Of a DNA stretch of 64,000 nucleotides, positions 1-8,555 are shown one piece after another. This DNA is from DAINPP01 sp963667315 (lineage in GTDB: Bacteria; Thermotogota; Thermotogae; MWEM01), in the NCBI GenBank assembly GCA_963667315.1, contig OY763325.1:2046001-2110000 (forward strand), read 5' to 3'. Numbering within the stretch: position 1 is the stretch's first letter; the number at the start of each line of letters is the position of its first letter. The notes under the pieces were generated by a model. That model was not told the DNA's origin, did no database searches, and saw nothing but the letters and a program-made list of their open reading frames with translations. Both the position numbers and the translations under genes were made by a program.

Positions 1-762
1 CATCGTATTCATCCCGGAAAGGACAACGGTTACCTCAGGATGGTTCCATATCCATTTTAACGCCCATTCCACATTTGATCGTTTCACATCTGCCTTGTCA
101 TAATGCGCCTTTACCTGTTTGGGAAGTTCTCCGGCAAGATTGCCGCCGAGAAGAGGTTCCATGATGATAACCCCCAGCCCTTTTGATGCGGCATATTGGA
201 GTCCGCTCTTTCCCGCCTGGTTGTTTTCATCCAGAATATTGTACTGAATCTGACAGAAATCCCAATCGTAATCGTCTACGATCTTCGAGAACTCGTCTTT
301 GGGTCCGTGAAAGGAAAAACCGATGTTCTTTATCTTCCCTTGCGCTTTTATATCATCCATAAATTCCTCTATACCGAGACGTTTCATCTGATCCCACGCC
401 GTACCGTTGAGCATGTGAATCAGATAATAATCGATCATGTCAACATTCAGCTTCTCAAGCTGTTTGTTGAAAAAGTCGTACATCTGTTCTTTTGATTTAC
501 AGAGAAACTGCGGCAATTTGGTTGCAATCCTGACCTTTTCCCTGTAGCCATCTGCAAGGGCTTCTCCAAGGAATTTCTCGCTGTTCCCGCCGTGATACGG
601 CCAAGCGGTATCGATATAATTCACACCGTTATCAATCGCATATCTGACCTGTTTCATCGCCTCTGCCTTATCGATTCTCCCGCCTCTTGTCGGCAGTCTC
701 ATACAGCCAAATCCGAGTGCGGATAATTTATCGCCGTTAGACGGCATTTCTCTGTAAAGCAT
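1..762 (-). CDS. aldo/keto reductase, partial (C-terminus beyond the window edge)
   Basis: Predicted NADPH-dependent aldo/keto reductase, cytosolic. The reading frame is open from an ATG at 760-762 to the left window edge (254 codons, no stop). The start has a good ribosome binding site (GAGGAG, 7 bases upstream). Family residues of the (beta/alpha)8 barrel are visible: the N-terminal LGFGCMRLP strand, DTAWPYHGG with Asp51 and Tyr56, the Lys82 in IATKLP, and His116 in YYLIHML, giving a complete catalytic tetrad. The IGFSFHG and IMEPLLGG strands follow. The closest type is the subfamily that often ends in a ferredoxin-like 4Fe-4S tail, but that part is outside the window, so this is not shown. 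The gene is preceded by a 300-base leader with a consensus promoter and two palindromes that match the operator of the neighbouring TetR gene, so it is probably the main target of that repressor. Confidence 0.9.
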   Translation of the reverse strand, partial: MLYREMPSNGDKLSALGFGCMRLPTRGGRIDKAEAMKQVRYAIDNGVNYIDTAWPYHGGNSEKFLGEALADGYREKVRIATKLPQFLCKSKEQMYDFFNKQLEKLNVDMIDYYLIHMLNGTAWDQMKRLGIEEFMDDIKAQGKIKNIGFSFHGPKDEFSKIVDDYDWDFCQIQYNILDENNQAGKSGLQYAASKGLGVIIMEPLLGGNLAGELPKQVKAHYDKADVKRSNVEWALKWIWNHPEVTVVLSGMNTM

Positions 763-963
763 TTTTGTCAACTCCTCTTTTTAAATTTTTATAGAAACTT
801 TGACCCTGATTATAAACTGTTCTTCAGTCTGATTCTTTAAAAGTCCAGGCTATATTGTACCGTTCCCAGTGATTTTATATATCATTAAAAATATTAAAAG
901 TATCTTTTCATTCAATTGAATTCATCGTTCCACCACTTTGTGCTTTAGCAAACAAAATCCGAT

Positions 964-977
964 TGATCATTCAGTCA
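964..977. promoter_or_regulatory. second TetR operator-like palindrome in the aldo/keto reductase leader
   Basis: TGATCATTCAGTCA; its reverse complement TGACTGAATGATCA matches the operator sites at 1042-1055 and 1897-1910 (consensus TGASTRATYASTCA with small deviations). It lies about 85 bases downstream of the promoter, inside the untranslated leader. Could be an auxiliary operator; binding is inferred only. Confidence 0.45.
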
Positions 978-1041
978 TATTGTCATTAAAAAAAATATTC
1001 CTGATGAATAACCGTACGATTCTGATTATCGAAACCTATAT

Positions 1042-1089
1042 TGACTGATCGCTCAATCACATCCTATCACAAATCGTTCCGTTTGTCAA
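1042..1089 (-). promoter_or_regulatory. promoter plus TetR-type operator of the aldo/keto reductase gene
   Basis: On the minus strand a -35 TTGACA (1089-1084), 17-base spacer and -10 TAGGAT (1066-1061) are followed directly by the palindrome TGAGCGATCAGTCA (1055-1042). The same arrangement, with the operator abutting the -10 box, occurs in front of the TetR gene at 1280-1867, which supports joint control by that repressor. Confidence 0.7.
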
Positions 1090-1179
1090 ATACTCTTTTA
1101 AAACCCTCTGTTCCCTGCAGGGCCCTCATCGCTATCACACTTTAAAAATCATCGTCGGAAAAGCCTTGCCGTTTCCGAC

Positions 1180-1226
1180 AAAAAAAGAAAGCATCCTATG
1201 TAGTCATCCACATTGAGGACACTTTC
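1180..1226 (-). terminator. rho-independent terminator of the TetR gene
   Basis: Read on the minus strand, GAAAG / TCCT / ATGT pair with ACAT / AGGA / CTTTC around an 8-base loop, with small internal mismatches, and the stem is followed by an uninterrupted T run (1186-1180). It lies about 55 bases after the TetR stop codon. The interval 763-1280 otherwise holds only the aldo/keto reductase leader and promoter. Confidence 0.6.
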
Positions 1227-1279
1227 AGACAGGTAAGCCTGAGTATTCAGTCAGAGTATACACTTCAGATCTATTTTTA

Positions 1280-1867
1280 TCAAAAAACGCTTCCTTTATC
1301 GGCTCCAATCCCATTCCAAAGGATGTCAAAGGTTTTATTTATCGTATCACTGCATTTTCCCAGATCGTTTTTGTTAATATATTTAATCGTCGATACCATC
1401 ACCCCTTGAATCTGAGAAAGGAATAATCCTTCATCAATATTTCGGATCACACCGCTTTCCATTGCAGCCTGGACATATTTACCGAGAAAATCATAGTCAG
1501 CTTTAGCCTTTTCCATTTCCAGGTTATCGATAAACGGTGACTGACAAAAGGATTCTTTGAATTTAAAAAATTCAGGATATTCAAACCCCCATTTGACGAT
1601 GAGTGTCCAGATACGCTTCAGCCCTTCTTTGTAATCATCTGTCATCTCAAAATTTTCCCGGACATACTCCGCAGAATGCTGCTTGATATAAAGGTAAAGA
1701 CTGTTTATGAGGGCTTCCTTTGATTGAAAGTAATTGTACAATGTTCCGGTAGAAACACCGGCTTCTTTGGATATTTTTGAGGTTGGTGTGTTGTGAAAAC
1801 CAAATTCATTAAATAATCTCAATGCCGCCATCAGTAATTTTTCCTCTTTCGGTTGTAATGCTCTCAT
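1280..1867 (-). CDS. TetR/AcrR family transcriptional repressor
   Basis: 195 residues, the usual TetR length. Residues about 8-55 form the TetR_N DNA-binding domain: ALRLFNEFGFHNTP, then the turn KISKEAGVSTGTLYNYFQSK, where TGTLYNYF is the recognition helix signature. The remainder is an all-helical ligand-binding and dimerisation domain with no assignable ligand. ATG start with GAGGTG six bases upstream. Its promoter carries a palindrome that also occurs twice in front of the aldo/keto reductase gene on the same strand just downstream, so it probably represses itself and the reductase and releases on binding a reactive carbonyl or other small molecule (inference). Confidence 0.92.
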   Translation of the reverse strand: MRALQPKEEKLLMAALRLFNEFGFHNTPTSKISKEAGVSTGTLYNYFQSKEALINSLYLYIKQHSAEYVRENFEMTDDYKEGLKRIWTLIVKWGFEYPEFFKFKESFCQSPFIDNLEMEKAKADYDFLGKYVQAAMESGVIRNIDEGLFLSQIQGVMVSTIKYINKNDLGKCSDTINKTFDILWNGIGADKGSVF

Positions 1868-1896
1868 TCATAACACCTCTTTCTTCAGACCATAAC

Positions 1897-1940
1897 TGAC
1901 TAATCACTCACATTGTATCATTTCTCTTTTCACCTGTCAA
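1897..1940 (-). promoter_or_regulatory. autoregulated promoter of the TetR gene
   Basis: Minus-strand -35 TTGACA (1940-1935), 17-base spacer, -10 TACAAT (1917-1912), then one base and the palindrome TGAGTGATTAGTCA (1910-1897) over the expected transcription start. Shared with the promoter at 1042-1089. Confidence 0.75.
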
Positions 1941-2031
1941 ATAAAACATTACAATAGAAAACAGCTATTACTGTTATTAGGACGAATCGAAGTCTACACA
2001 GAATGCTTTCGAAACAACGGATTGAAATTGG

Positions 2032-2037
2032 TATAAT
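2032..2037 (+). promoter_or_regulatory. -10 box placing the MerR transcript start at its ATG (leaderless)
   Basis: A perfect TATAAT at 2032-2037 lies six bases before the MerR start codon at 2044, so transcription should begin at or next to the A of the ATG. There is no Shine-Dalgarno sequence between the box and the ATG. No good -35 is visible at 17 bases. Confidence 0.5.
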
Positions 2038-2043
2038 GGTTCC

Positions 2044-2886
2044 ATGAAGAAAAAGAATCTGTTTTCGATTGGAGAAATGTCAAAATTACATGATGTCCCC
2101 ATAAAAACGCTCAGATATTACGATGAGATCGGTGTTTTGACACCCGCTTATGTGAATCCGAATAACGGCTATCGCTACTATTCGCTTTCACAATTCGAGA
2201 TATTGAGTACCATCAAATATCTCCGGTTTCTCGGAATTCCACTGACAGAAATCATTGAACACGCTATGAACAGAGACCCTGAAGCGTTCATAAAACTGCT
2301 GAAAAAGCAGGAGAAGATGACCATACAGAAGATTGAGGAATTGAAAGTCATACAACACCGATTTCAAAGCAGGATCAGGGAGGTTGAATCGGCGATAGGG
2401 ATATGCCGTCATGGAACTATCAGCGTTGAACAGTATCCGGTGAGACGGATCGTTCGAGAAAACGGACGATTCAAAACGAACGATGACATAGAATTTGCAT
2501 TGCGGCAAATCGTTTTAACACATGCACTGGTTTCGTCCATCTTTATCGGAAAAGTCTGTCTTTCAGTATCGGAAAGTGATTTGAAAAAGGGTCTTACCAA
2601 TGTTTACAATTCCGTTTTCGTCCTTGGAGAAGATTTTATTGAGATGGAAAAATTCGATGAACAGATTCCTGAAGGAACTTTTCTTAAGATCACCTTTATC
2701 GGGAATCATAGTCAATCAGCCCCTGCATACCAGTCACTCTTCACCTATATACGGCAAAACAATTTTGAGATCACCGGTGATGCCATCGAAAGAACAATTA
2801 TGGATCATTCCGTTTCCGGAAGGGCTGAACATTATATCACCGAGATACAGATCCCCGTAATCCGACACTTCGGTTTATCGGGATAA
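2044..2886 (+). CDS. MerR family transcriptional activator with GyrI-like effector domain
   Basis: 280 residues, BmrR/BltR-like layout. Residues 6-75 are the MerR DNA-binding domain: FSIGEMSKLHDVPIKTLRYY with the conserved RYYDEIGVLTP, then wing and YRYY. Residues about 80-120 form the coiled-coil dimerisation helix. The remaining 155 residues fit the GyrI-like/effector-binding fold that binds hydrophobic cations in BmrR, although no effector can be assigned. No ribosome binding site precedes the ATG and a TATAAT box sits six bases upstream, so the message is probably leaderless. The next in-frame starts would cut into the helix-turn-helix, so 2044 is favoured. The neighbouring genes give no obvious target. 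Confidence 0.88.
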   Translation: MKKKNLFSIGEMSKLHDVPIKTLRYYDEIGVLTPAYVNPNNGYRYYSLSQFEILSTIKYLRFLGIPLTEIIEHAMNRDPEAFIKLLKKQEKMTIQKIEELKVIQHRFQSRIREVESAIGICRHGTISVEQYPVRRIVRENGRFKTNDDIEFALRQIVLTHALVSSIFIGKVCLSVSESDLKKGLTNVYNSVFVLGEDFIEMEKFDEQIPEGTFLKITFIGNHSQSAPAYQSLFTYIRQNNFEITGDAIERTIMDHSVSGRAEHYITEIQIPVIRHFGLSG

Positions 2887-2928
2887 AAAACAGCGGAACC
2901 CATTCTGATATGGCTTTCGCTGTTTTTT
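2885..2928. terminator. bidirectional terminator between MerR and the chemoreceptor
   Basis: An 11-base perfect inverted repeat AAAAAACAGCG / CGCTGTTTTTT with a 22-base loop overlaps the MerR stop codon and separates two convergent genes. A- and T-tracts on both sides allow it to work in both directions. Confidence 0.75.
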
Positions 2929-2958
2929 GGAAGTTCAAATCAAAAAGCCCTGCAAGAT

Positions 2959-4944
2959 TTAGAATTCAAAATCTTTGATCGCCTCTGCAAGGTTTTCAAC
3001 TTCAGAATCGAGTTCTGCGGAATAAGACGACAGATTGACATTCAAATCTTCCATGATCTTCGTTGAATCTCGCATCTCTTTCACCGTTTCAAGGAATGAC
3101 ATCATGTCTGACTGGAACCGATTTAGGATATTTGATATTTCCTGAGAGGAAGCACTTTGCTCCTGAGCCACGGAAGCCAGCGATTCTGATCCCTGTGAAA
3201 CTTCTACAGAGCGTTTGACAAGTGATTCAAAGACATCACTCATGGTTTCGGTCGCCTGTTGTGTCTTCGCCATTACTTCACTGGATTCATCCATATCCTT
3301 CTTGGCAATTTCTATTGTCGTATTGACAGAGGTTACGAGTCCCGTGATCTCTCCGGCGGCCTTTTTACTCTCTTCGGCAAGTTTTCTGATTTCATCCGCA
3401 ACAACGGCGAACCCCTTACCGGCTTCTCCGGCACGTGCCGCTTCGATTGCCGCATTCAGCGACAGAAGATTGGTCTGTTCTGCAATAGCGGTAACTGCCG
3501 TCGCAATCACACTGATCTTTTCGGTTGATTCGATCAGCGATTCGATGCTGGTGTTAACACTCTTATTGGTTCTCACACTATCTTCAACGGCTTTTCCCAC
3601 TTTGTCAACTTCATTTTTACCATCATCGGCACTATCTCCGAGAACCGTCGCCAGAGCTGAAAGTTTCTGCGACGCATCGGCAACTTCATCAGTCGTGGAT
3701 AATATCTCCGTAACGGATTCCAGCGATTCGTTCAAATCCCCCTTCATACTCTCCGCGGTATTGGAAATACTCGAAAAATCCTCATTAAAACGCCCGGAGG
3801 TTGCCTTTCCAAGCTCAGCGGCAGACAACACATTGTCAGAGCCGGAGGATAATTCGTCGATAGCAGATTGAATCAGCTTAAAGGTCGGTCTCAGTTCTGA
3901 ATTTACAAATTCTCCCACTTCCGAGACAGCCAGTCCAAGTTCATTTGTCACTTTTGATTCGGGCACTTCGACTGCAAAATTCCCCTTCGCATATTCCTTG
4001 AGGATACCCAGTGAGCTCAAGGATTTTTTCAGAATCTTTCTCAGAATAATGGCAACCAAAACTACTATAAAGACCGTAATCCCCGTATATATAAGGATAG
4101 TTGCCGTTATTTCACTGAAATAACTGGTCGGTTTAACATTCTTGATGTAACCGATCACGTTGTTTTCAAAATCCCGAACGGGAATATAGATGGCATAACT
4201 GTTTGTCTTCCGGAAAAATTCCATTTCCACCGTATCACTCAGAACCGTATCTTTAATCTCGCTATTTCTTGGAGATATATTGATATCTTCAGAAGTTCCA
4301 TAATATTCAACATTCTCTTCCAGGTTTATCCCCTTTTGAAGATTATAAAAATAAAATTCACCGCCAAACTGTTGTTTCAGATAATCAAGAAAAGGCGTCG
4401 AAAAAGACATACCGAATTCCAGTGACCCGATGTGTTCATCCCGATAATAAACCGGCGTAATCCCTCTGATCCCGTATCCGTAACTGCCTTGATCAAGACC
4501 TGACACAAATGTCTGATCCGCATTTGTCTTGACGATAGTCGGTCTGATCTGCGAAAGATCGTCTCCATATTTCTCGACTTTGTGCATTCTTAAAAAACTC
4601 GTAGCAGGAGGCAGATGGAACTGGAGCTGATAGATGTTCATCTCTTCAACCAGCGTCTGATAGGTATCCGATAGCTTTTCTATCATTTCCTCTCTTTTGC
4701 CTTCCGCAAACAATCTCTGAATCTCTTCATCCTGTGCCAGCATATAGGCCCCCATCAGCGATATCTTCGATTGAGAATCTATCATCGTCTGAACGGAAAA
4801 AGCGGTGATCCTGCCCCCTTCAGTATACTGTGCCTGCTGCTGACTGATGCTTCTCTGTGTCAGGAAGATGGCTACAAGTGTAAAGACAACGGCTATCGCC
4901 AGTCCTATCCAAATCGTAAGACTTCCAACAAGTGTTTTTTTCAT
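2959..4944 (-). CDS. methyl-accepting chemotaxis protein with extracellular Cache-type sensor
   Basis: 661-residue membrane chemoreceptor feeding CheA/CheW. TM1 at about residues 8-27, an extracytoplasmic domain of about 245 residues with a Cache-like GSLEFGM strand and a YFYN region, TM2 at about 278-300, a short HAMP-like linker, then the cytoplasmic coiled coil. The hairpin tip is canonical: AEQTNLLSLNAAIEAARAGE followed by GKGFAVVADEIRKLAEES. The cytoplasmic part has no obvious C-terminal CheR-tethering pentapeptide. ATG start with AGGAGG at good spacing. It stands alone, converging on MerR and 180 bases from the diguanylate cyclase upstream. The ligand cannot be read from sequence. Confidence 0.93.
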   Translation of the reverse strand: MKKTLVGSLTIWIGLAIAVVFTLVAIFLTQRSISQQQAQYTEGGRITAFSVQTMIDSQSKISLMGAYMLAQDEEIQRLFAEGKREEMIEKLSDTYQTLVEEMNIYQLQFHLPPATSFLRMHKVEKYGDDLSQIRPTIVKTNADQTFVSGLDQGSYGYGIRGITPVYYRDEHIGSLEFGMSFSTPFLDYLKQQFGGEFYFYNLQKGINLEENVEYYGTSEDINISPRNSEIKDTVLSDTVEMEFFRKTNSYAIYIPVRDFENNVIGYIKNVKPTSYFSEITATILIYTGITVFIVVLVAIILRKILKKSLSSLGILKEYAKGNFAVEVPESKVTNELGLAVSEVGEFVNSELRPTFKLIQSAIDELSSGSDNVLSAAELGKATSGRFNEDFSSISNTAESMKGDLNESLESVTEILSTTDEVADASQKLSALATVLGDSADDGKNEVDKVGKAVEDSVRTNKSVNTSIESLIESTEKISVIATAVTAIAEQTNLLSLNAAIEAARAGEAGKGFAVVADEIRKLAEESKKAAGEITGLVTSVNTTIEIAKKDMDESSEVMAKTQQATETMSDVFESLVKRSVEVSQGSESLASVAQEQSASSQEISNILNRFQSDMMSFLETVKEMRDSTKIMEDLNVNLSSYSAELDSEVENLAEAIKDFEF

Positions 4945-5122
4945 CTTAGCCTCCTGTTTTATTATAAATTTGGTCCGTATCCGCTGTTTAGTTTATCTGG
5001 CAAGAAGAATATTTGTAACACCACTAAAAAGAAAATAAATGACCACAGTATTATACAATATCCGAAACACCTTCCTATCTTCAACTTCAGGGACTTAAAT
5101 TTGAATTAAAAACATGCTGCTA

Positions 5123-6619
5123 TTAACCCTTTCTTTTCATTTTTTGTTCATACATCTTCCGGTCTGCCAGATTTATTTTTTCTTCCAAATTCTCTTTCGG
5201 TCCGAGATGACTCATGCCATATGATATACTGACGGTTCCTTTCGGTAATTCGATATTTTTTATCTTCTTGATAACACTCTCTATCTTTTCACTTAACTTT
5301 TCAGCCGGAAAGGCTTCCAGAAACAGAACGAATTCATCGCCCCCAAATCGAAAAAAATAATCGTTGCTTCTGATATTTTCCCGGAATATCCGACTGATTT
5401 CCGACAGGACATGATCCCCCGTCAAATGTCCAAATACGTCGTTGATGGCTTTAAAACGATTGACATCGATTAAGATGATTGAATAAGTCTGATCCGGCTT
5501 TCTGATCTTTTCATTCCATACCGTTAAAAAGCTTCTGCTGTATGCTTTTGTCAACGCATCTTCATAAGCAATATGTTTAAACACATCCCTGCTGTTTTTA
5601 AGCCTCCCCAAACCACTGTTGATATACCGGATGATAAAGAAATAAAAGACAAATACGAATAGAATAAAATAAACAATGCCAAATACGATGATCACATTCG
5701 TCTGACCCATGATATTCTTGAACAATGTTTCCTGTGTTTCATAGACCACGATATAGATCATGTCATTTATATTCCCAAGCGTGTAATAGATGTCATCTTT
5801 TTTGATTGTGGTCATCTCTGTATCTTCTGAGATCAGCTGTGATTGTTCAAGGAGTTCATAATACGTCTCTTCTGAAATAAGATCAAGACAAACCGATTCA
5901 CTGTTGGCCTTCTCCAGCTGATCAGACAGACTGTAAAGGATAAAATCATAGCCGACGATGGCATCATCGATATAGATAGGTGAAACGATAGACGCCATAA
6001 TCTCCACTTCTTCCTTTCTGATGGAAACAACCGTTTCGCTTGCTTTCTCCTCAAAATGATAATTCAAGATGTCTTTGACGGCTTCTGAATCGTAACCCTC
6101 ACTGATATAACCCGTCACCTCTTTATCATCCACACAGCGATAAGCGGAAACAAGGTATTCAACGGTCCGGGCACCATCCGCATATTTTTGTTCTGTATAC
6201 GTCTGCAATCCCGAAAAGTCTATGATGCCATCCTTATAATCACCAATGGCATTTTTGATCATCGTCCTGCTTGACAGCGCATTTGCCGCTTCTACACCAC
6301 GCATAAGCGCACTCTCGAGAATATGAAAATCCAGATGCGAGACAAGAGAAAAGACCTGTATCTGATTTTTCTTCAACGTGTCAGCCATGGGTCTGTAAAC
6401 AACGAAGATGATGAAAATATTTATCAGGATAAAGGCAACCACCGTAACTATTTTCACACGTTTAAACAACGATACCGTTGATAGTTCTTTTTCAGAAATC
6501 GGCTTCTTATCCGGAATGATTTTGAACACCTTCTTTAAATCGTCCAACCCCTCAGGTACCAGACTTATTATGGAATAATAATTGACTTTGTCACTGCTCT
6601 CCCTTATTGTCTGAAGCAA
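5123..6619 (-). CDS. membrane-anchored diguanylate cyclase (GGDEF)
   Basis: Synthesises c-di-GMP from two GTP. A short cytoplasmic N-terminus is followed by TM1 at about residues 55-75, an extracytoplasmic sensor of about 240 residues, TM2 at about 315-340, and a C-terminal GGDEF domain (about 365-495). The active site reads RFGGDEF and is preceded five residues upstream by RSND, a canonical RxxD inhibitory I-site, so product inhibition is expected. The start is uncertain: the longest frame begins with TTG at 6619, only three bases after a TATAAT box (6628-6623) and without a Shine-Dalgarno sequence; a GTG 30 codons further in is an alternative. Both retain TM1. Confidence 0.9.
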   Translation of the reverse strand: MLQTIRESSDKVNYYSIISLVPEGLDDLKKVFKIIPDKKPISEKELSTVSLFKRVKIVTVVAFILINIFIIFVVYRPMADTLKKNQIQVFSLVSHLDFHILESALMRGVEAANALSSRTMIKNAIGDYKDGIIDFSGLQTYTEQKYADGARTVEYLVSAYRCVDDKEVTGYISEGYDSEAVKDILNYHFEEKASETVVSIRKEEVEIMASIVSPIYIDDAIVGYDFILYSLSDQLEKANSESVCLDLISEETYYELLEQSQLISEDTEMTTIKKDDIYYTLGNINDMIYIVVYETQETLFKNIMGQTNVIIVFGIVYFILFVFVFYFFIIRYINSGLGRLKNSRDVFKHIAYEDALTKAYSRSFLTVWNEKIRKPDQTYSIILIDVNRFKAINDVFGHLTGDHVLSEISRIFRENIRSNDYFFRFGGDEFVLFLEAFPAEKLSEKIESVIKKIKNIELPKGTVSISYGMSHLGPKENLEEKINLADRKMYEQKMKRKG

Positions 6620-6657
6620 CTCATTATACCATTTATACCGAAACAGAAATCAAAGAC

Positions 6658-6688
6658 TTGACTCTCCAGCCACTGGATAGTTTATGAT
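6658..6688 (+). promoter_or_regulatory. promoter of the nitroreductase gene
   Basis: TTGACT (6658-6663) and TATGAT (6683-6688) with a 19-base spacer, followed by an AAGGAGGAGG ribosome binding site and ATG at 6717. It is divergent from the TATAAT at 6623-6628 that probably serves the diguanylate cyclase gene. Confidence 0.5.
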
Positions 6689-6716
6689 GTAGAGGACAAT
6701 CAAGGAGGAGGATTTT

Positions 6717-7604
6717 ATGTCAAAGACTTATGCCAACGAAACCATCAGACTGCTCAACGAAAGGGCCAGTCTGAGAGCCTTTTCAGATAGGGAAATAGAG
6801 ACGGACGTGATGGATCAGATTCTGGAGACTACGACACATGCTGCCAGTGGGGGGAATCTTCAGCCATTTTCAGTGATTAAAATAACCGATAAGACGATCA
6901 TGGAGAAAATTGTTTCATTCGGGAATCAGCCGTTTATTAAAACAGCACCGGTCAACTTGCTGTTCTGTATCGATTTTTACAGACTCAAAAGAATCAGTGA
7001 GATAGAAAAGGCACCGTTTACGGCTCAACAGGCATTCCCGCATTTCTGGATCGCCCTTCAGGATACGATCATAGCCGCTCAGACAGCCTGTACGGCAGCC
7101 GATTCATTCGGTCTGGGGTCTGTTTATATCGGAACGATCTTCACAATGCCCGATTCACTGGAAGGAACGATTGATCTGCTGGAAATACCGCAAGGAGTTG
7201 TTCCGGTTGTTCTTATCTCGATGGGATATCCGAAAATCCAACCACTAATCGCCCCAAAATACGGCATCAAAACACTTGTTCACGACAATAAATATCATAA
7301 GCCGAGTGATGAGGCATTAAAACAGGCGGTCAGCGAAAAATATTCGGATCGAATCATAAAACTGAAAGATGAAAACGATAAAAGGCTGGATGACATCCGA
7401 AAAGTCTGTGAAAAGGTAAAGGGAAAAGCATTCGCCGATGAAGTCATCGATGAAATCAAAAAAACCGGCGTCATCTCTACATTCCAGTATCGTTTCGGAT
7501 TGCATTACACTGCCGATTATATGCCAACCGAAAATGATATTCTGGTCAAAAATATTAAAAGATGCGGATTTGACATCTTTGAAAATCCCGACTTTGTAAA
7601 ATAA
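6717..7604 (+). CDS. nitroreductase family FMN-dependent oxidoreductase
   Basis: 295 residues, longer than the usual 180-220. Residues about 8-185 are the nitroreductase fold: RASLRAFSDREI carries the FMN phosphate-binding arginines, AASGGNLQPFSVI is the flavin-contacting loop with the usual S-x-N-x-QPW-like pattern, and GLGSVYIG is the second flavin motif. The last 100 residues, rich in Lys and Glu, form an extension not needed for the core fold. Substrate unknown; members reduce nitro compounds, quinones or flavins with NAD(P)H. Very strong ribosome binding site. It begins a plus-strand run of efflux and detoxification genes. Confidence 0.9.
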   Translation: MSKTYANETIRLLNERASLRAFSDREIETDVMDQILETTTHAASGGNLQPFSVIKITDKTIMEKIVSFGNQPFIKTAPVNLLFCIDFYRLKRISEIEKAPFTAQQAFPHFWIALQDTIIAAQTACTAADSFGLGSVYIGTIFTMPDSLEGTIDLLEIPQGVVPVVLISMGYPKIQPLIAPKYGIKTLVHDNKYHKPSDEALKQAVSEKYSDRIIKLKDENDKRLDDIRKVCEKVKGKAFADEVIDEIKKTGVISTFQYRFGLHYTADYMPTENDILVKNIKRCGFDIFENPDFVK

Positions 7605-7660
7605 ATAACTATAAATGATATAATCCGCTATTAACTTTTATCGTTTGTCGGAGGTCTTAA

Positions 7661-8500
7661 ATGAAAGCCATTTTATTTTTACTCCTGGTTACACTGATAT
7701 GGGGAACCACTTTCCCGTTACAGAAATTCGTTCTGACAGATTTTTCACCCTTTGTGTTCAACGCCATCCGTTTCTGGATAGCCGCCTTATTATCCTTATT
7801 CTTTACGAAGAAGCACATCTTCAAAGAGGCATTACTTCTTGGTACTGTACTCGGTTTGGCGTATCTGACACAGACATGGGGTATCACACTGACGACGGCT
7901 TCTAAGAGCGGCTTTCTGACCTCTTTATATATCGTTATCGTTCCCCTTTTCGCCTACCTGCTTGAAGGGGAAAAGATTAAGGGATTCCAGAAGATCGGCT
8001 TCCCCTTCGCACTCATCGGCTCCTATTTAATGGCAGGGGGAATTGACGGGTTGAATCTCGGCGATATCCTGAATCTCATCTGCGGTATTCTATTCGCCTT
8101 ACACCTCGTTCTCCTAACACGTGTCTCAAAAAAGCACGAAGAGATGGGCCTGTTATCCGTACAATTCCTGGTTGCCGCTGTTATCAACACCATCGTCGTC
8201 CTGTTCACCGGCTGGGACAGTCATCTCAATCTGCCGATCGTCGCTTCAGTTCTCTATATGGCCATATTTCCGTCCATGCTGGCATTATTGATTCAGGCAA
8301 AATATCAGAAGAAGGTCGGAAACAATATCACAGCACTTATTTTTGTCGGCGAACCGATTTTCTCAACCATCTTCGCCATTGTTTTTCTGCAGGAACAGCT
8401 CTCAGTAAATCAATGGCTCGGCGCTGCTTTACTCATTACAGCCATACTCCTTGCCGGCTTTGAGAAGAACCGAAAAAGGAAAATCAGTTTGATTCCGTAA
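7661..8500 (+). CDS. EamA/DMT superfamily transporter
   Basis: 279-residue inner-membrane protein with about ten hydrophobic helices in two EamA repeats (N-terminal TLIWGTTFPLQKFVL and a second copy from about residue 140). ATG with GGAGG seven bases upstream; TATAAT at 7619-7624 lies before it. Drug/metabolite transporters usually export amino acids, nucleotides or drugs by proton antiport; the substrate cannot be told. About 30 residues shorter than the paralogue at 10156. Confidence 0.9.
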   Translation: MKAILFLLLVTLIWGTTFPLQKFVLTDFSPFVFNAIRFWIAALLSLFFTKKHIFKEALLLGTVLGLAYLTQTWGITLTTASKSGFLTSLYIVIVPLFAYLLEGEKIKGFQKIGFPFALIGSYLMAGGIDGLNLGDILNLICGILFALHLVLLTRVSKKHEEMGLLSVQFLVAAVINTIVVLFTGWDSHLNLPIVASVLYMAIFPSMLALLIQAKYQKKVGNNITALIFVGEPIFSTIFAIVFLQEQLSVNQWLGAALLITAILLAGFEKNRKRKISLIP

Positions 8501-8555
8501 AAATAAATGCGATTCACTTTTATCACCCCATTTGATGGGGAATAAGGAGGAAAAC

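Noticed and set aside
1154..1179. Hairpin GTCGGAAA / TTTCCGAC as a second terminator or riboswitch element
   Set aside because: It has only A after the stem on the plus strand and no T run directly after it on the minus strand; the element at 1180-1226 explains termination better.
3215..3871. 218-codon plus-strand frame opposite the chemoreceptor
   Set aside because: Ser/Thr/Ala-rich shadow of the conserved coiled coil on the minus strand; no start signal.
8532..8555. Upstream ATG as the LysE start
   Set aside because: The AAGGAGG site lies between this ATG and the one at 8556, so only the latter has a ribosome binding site.
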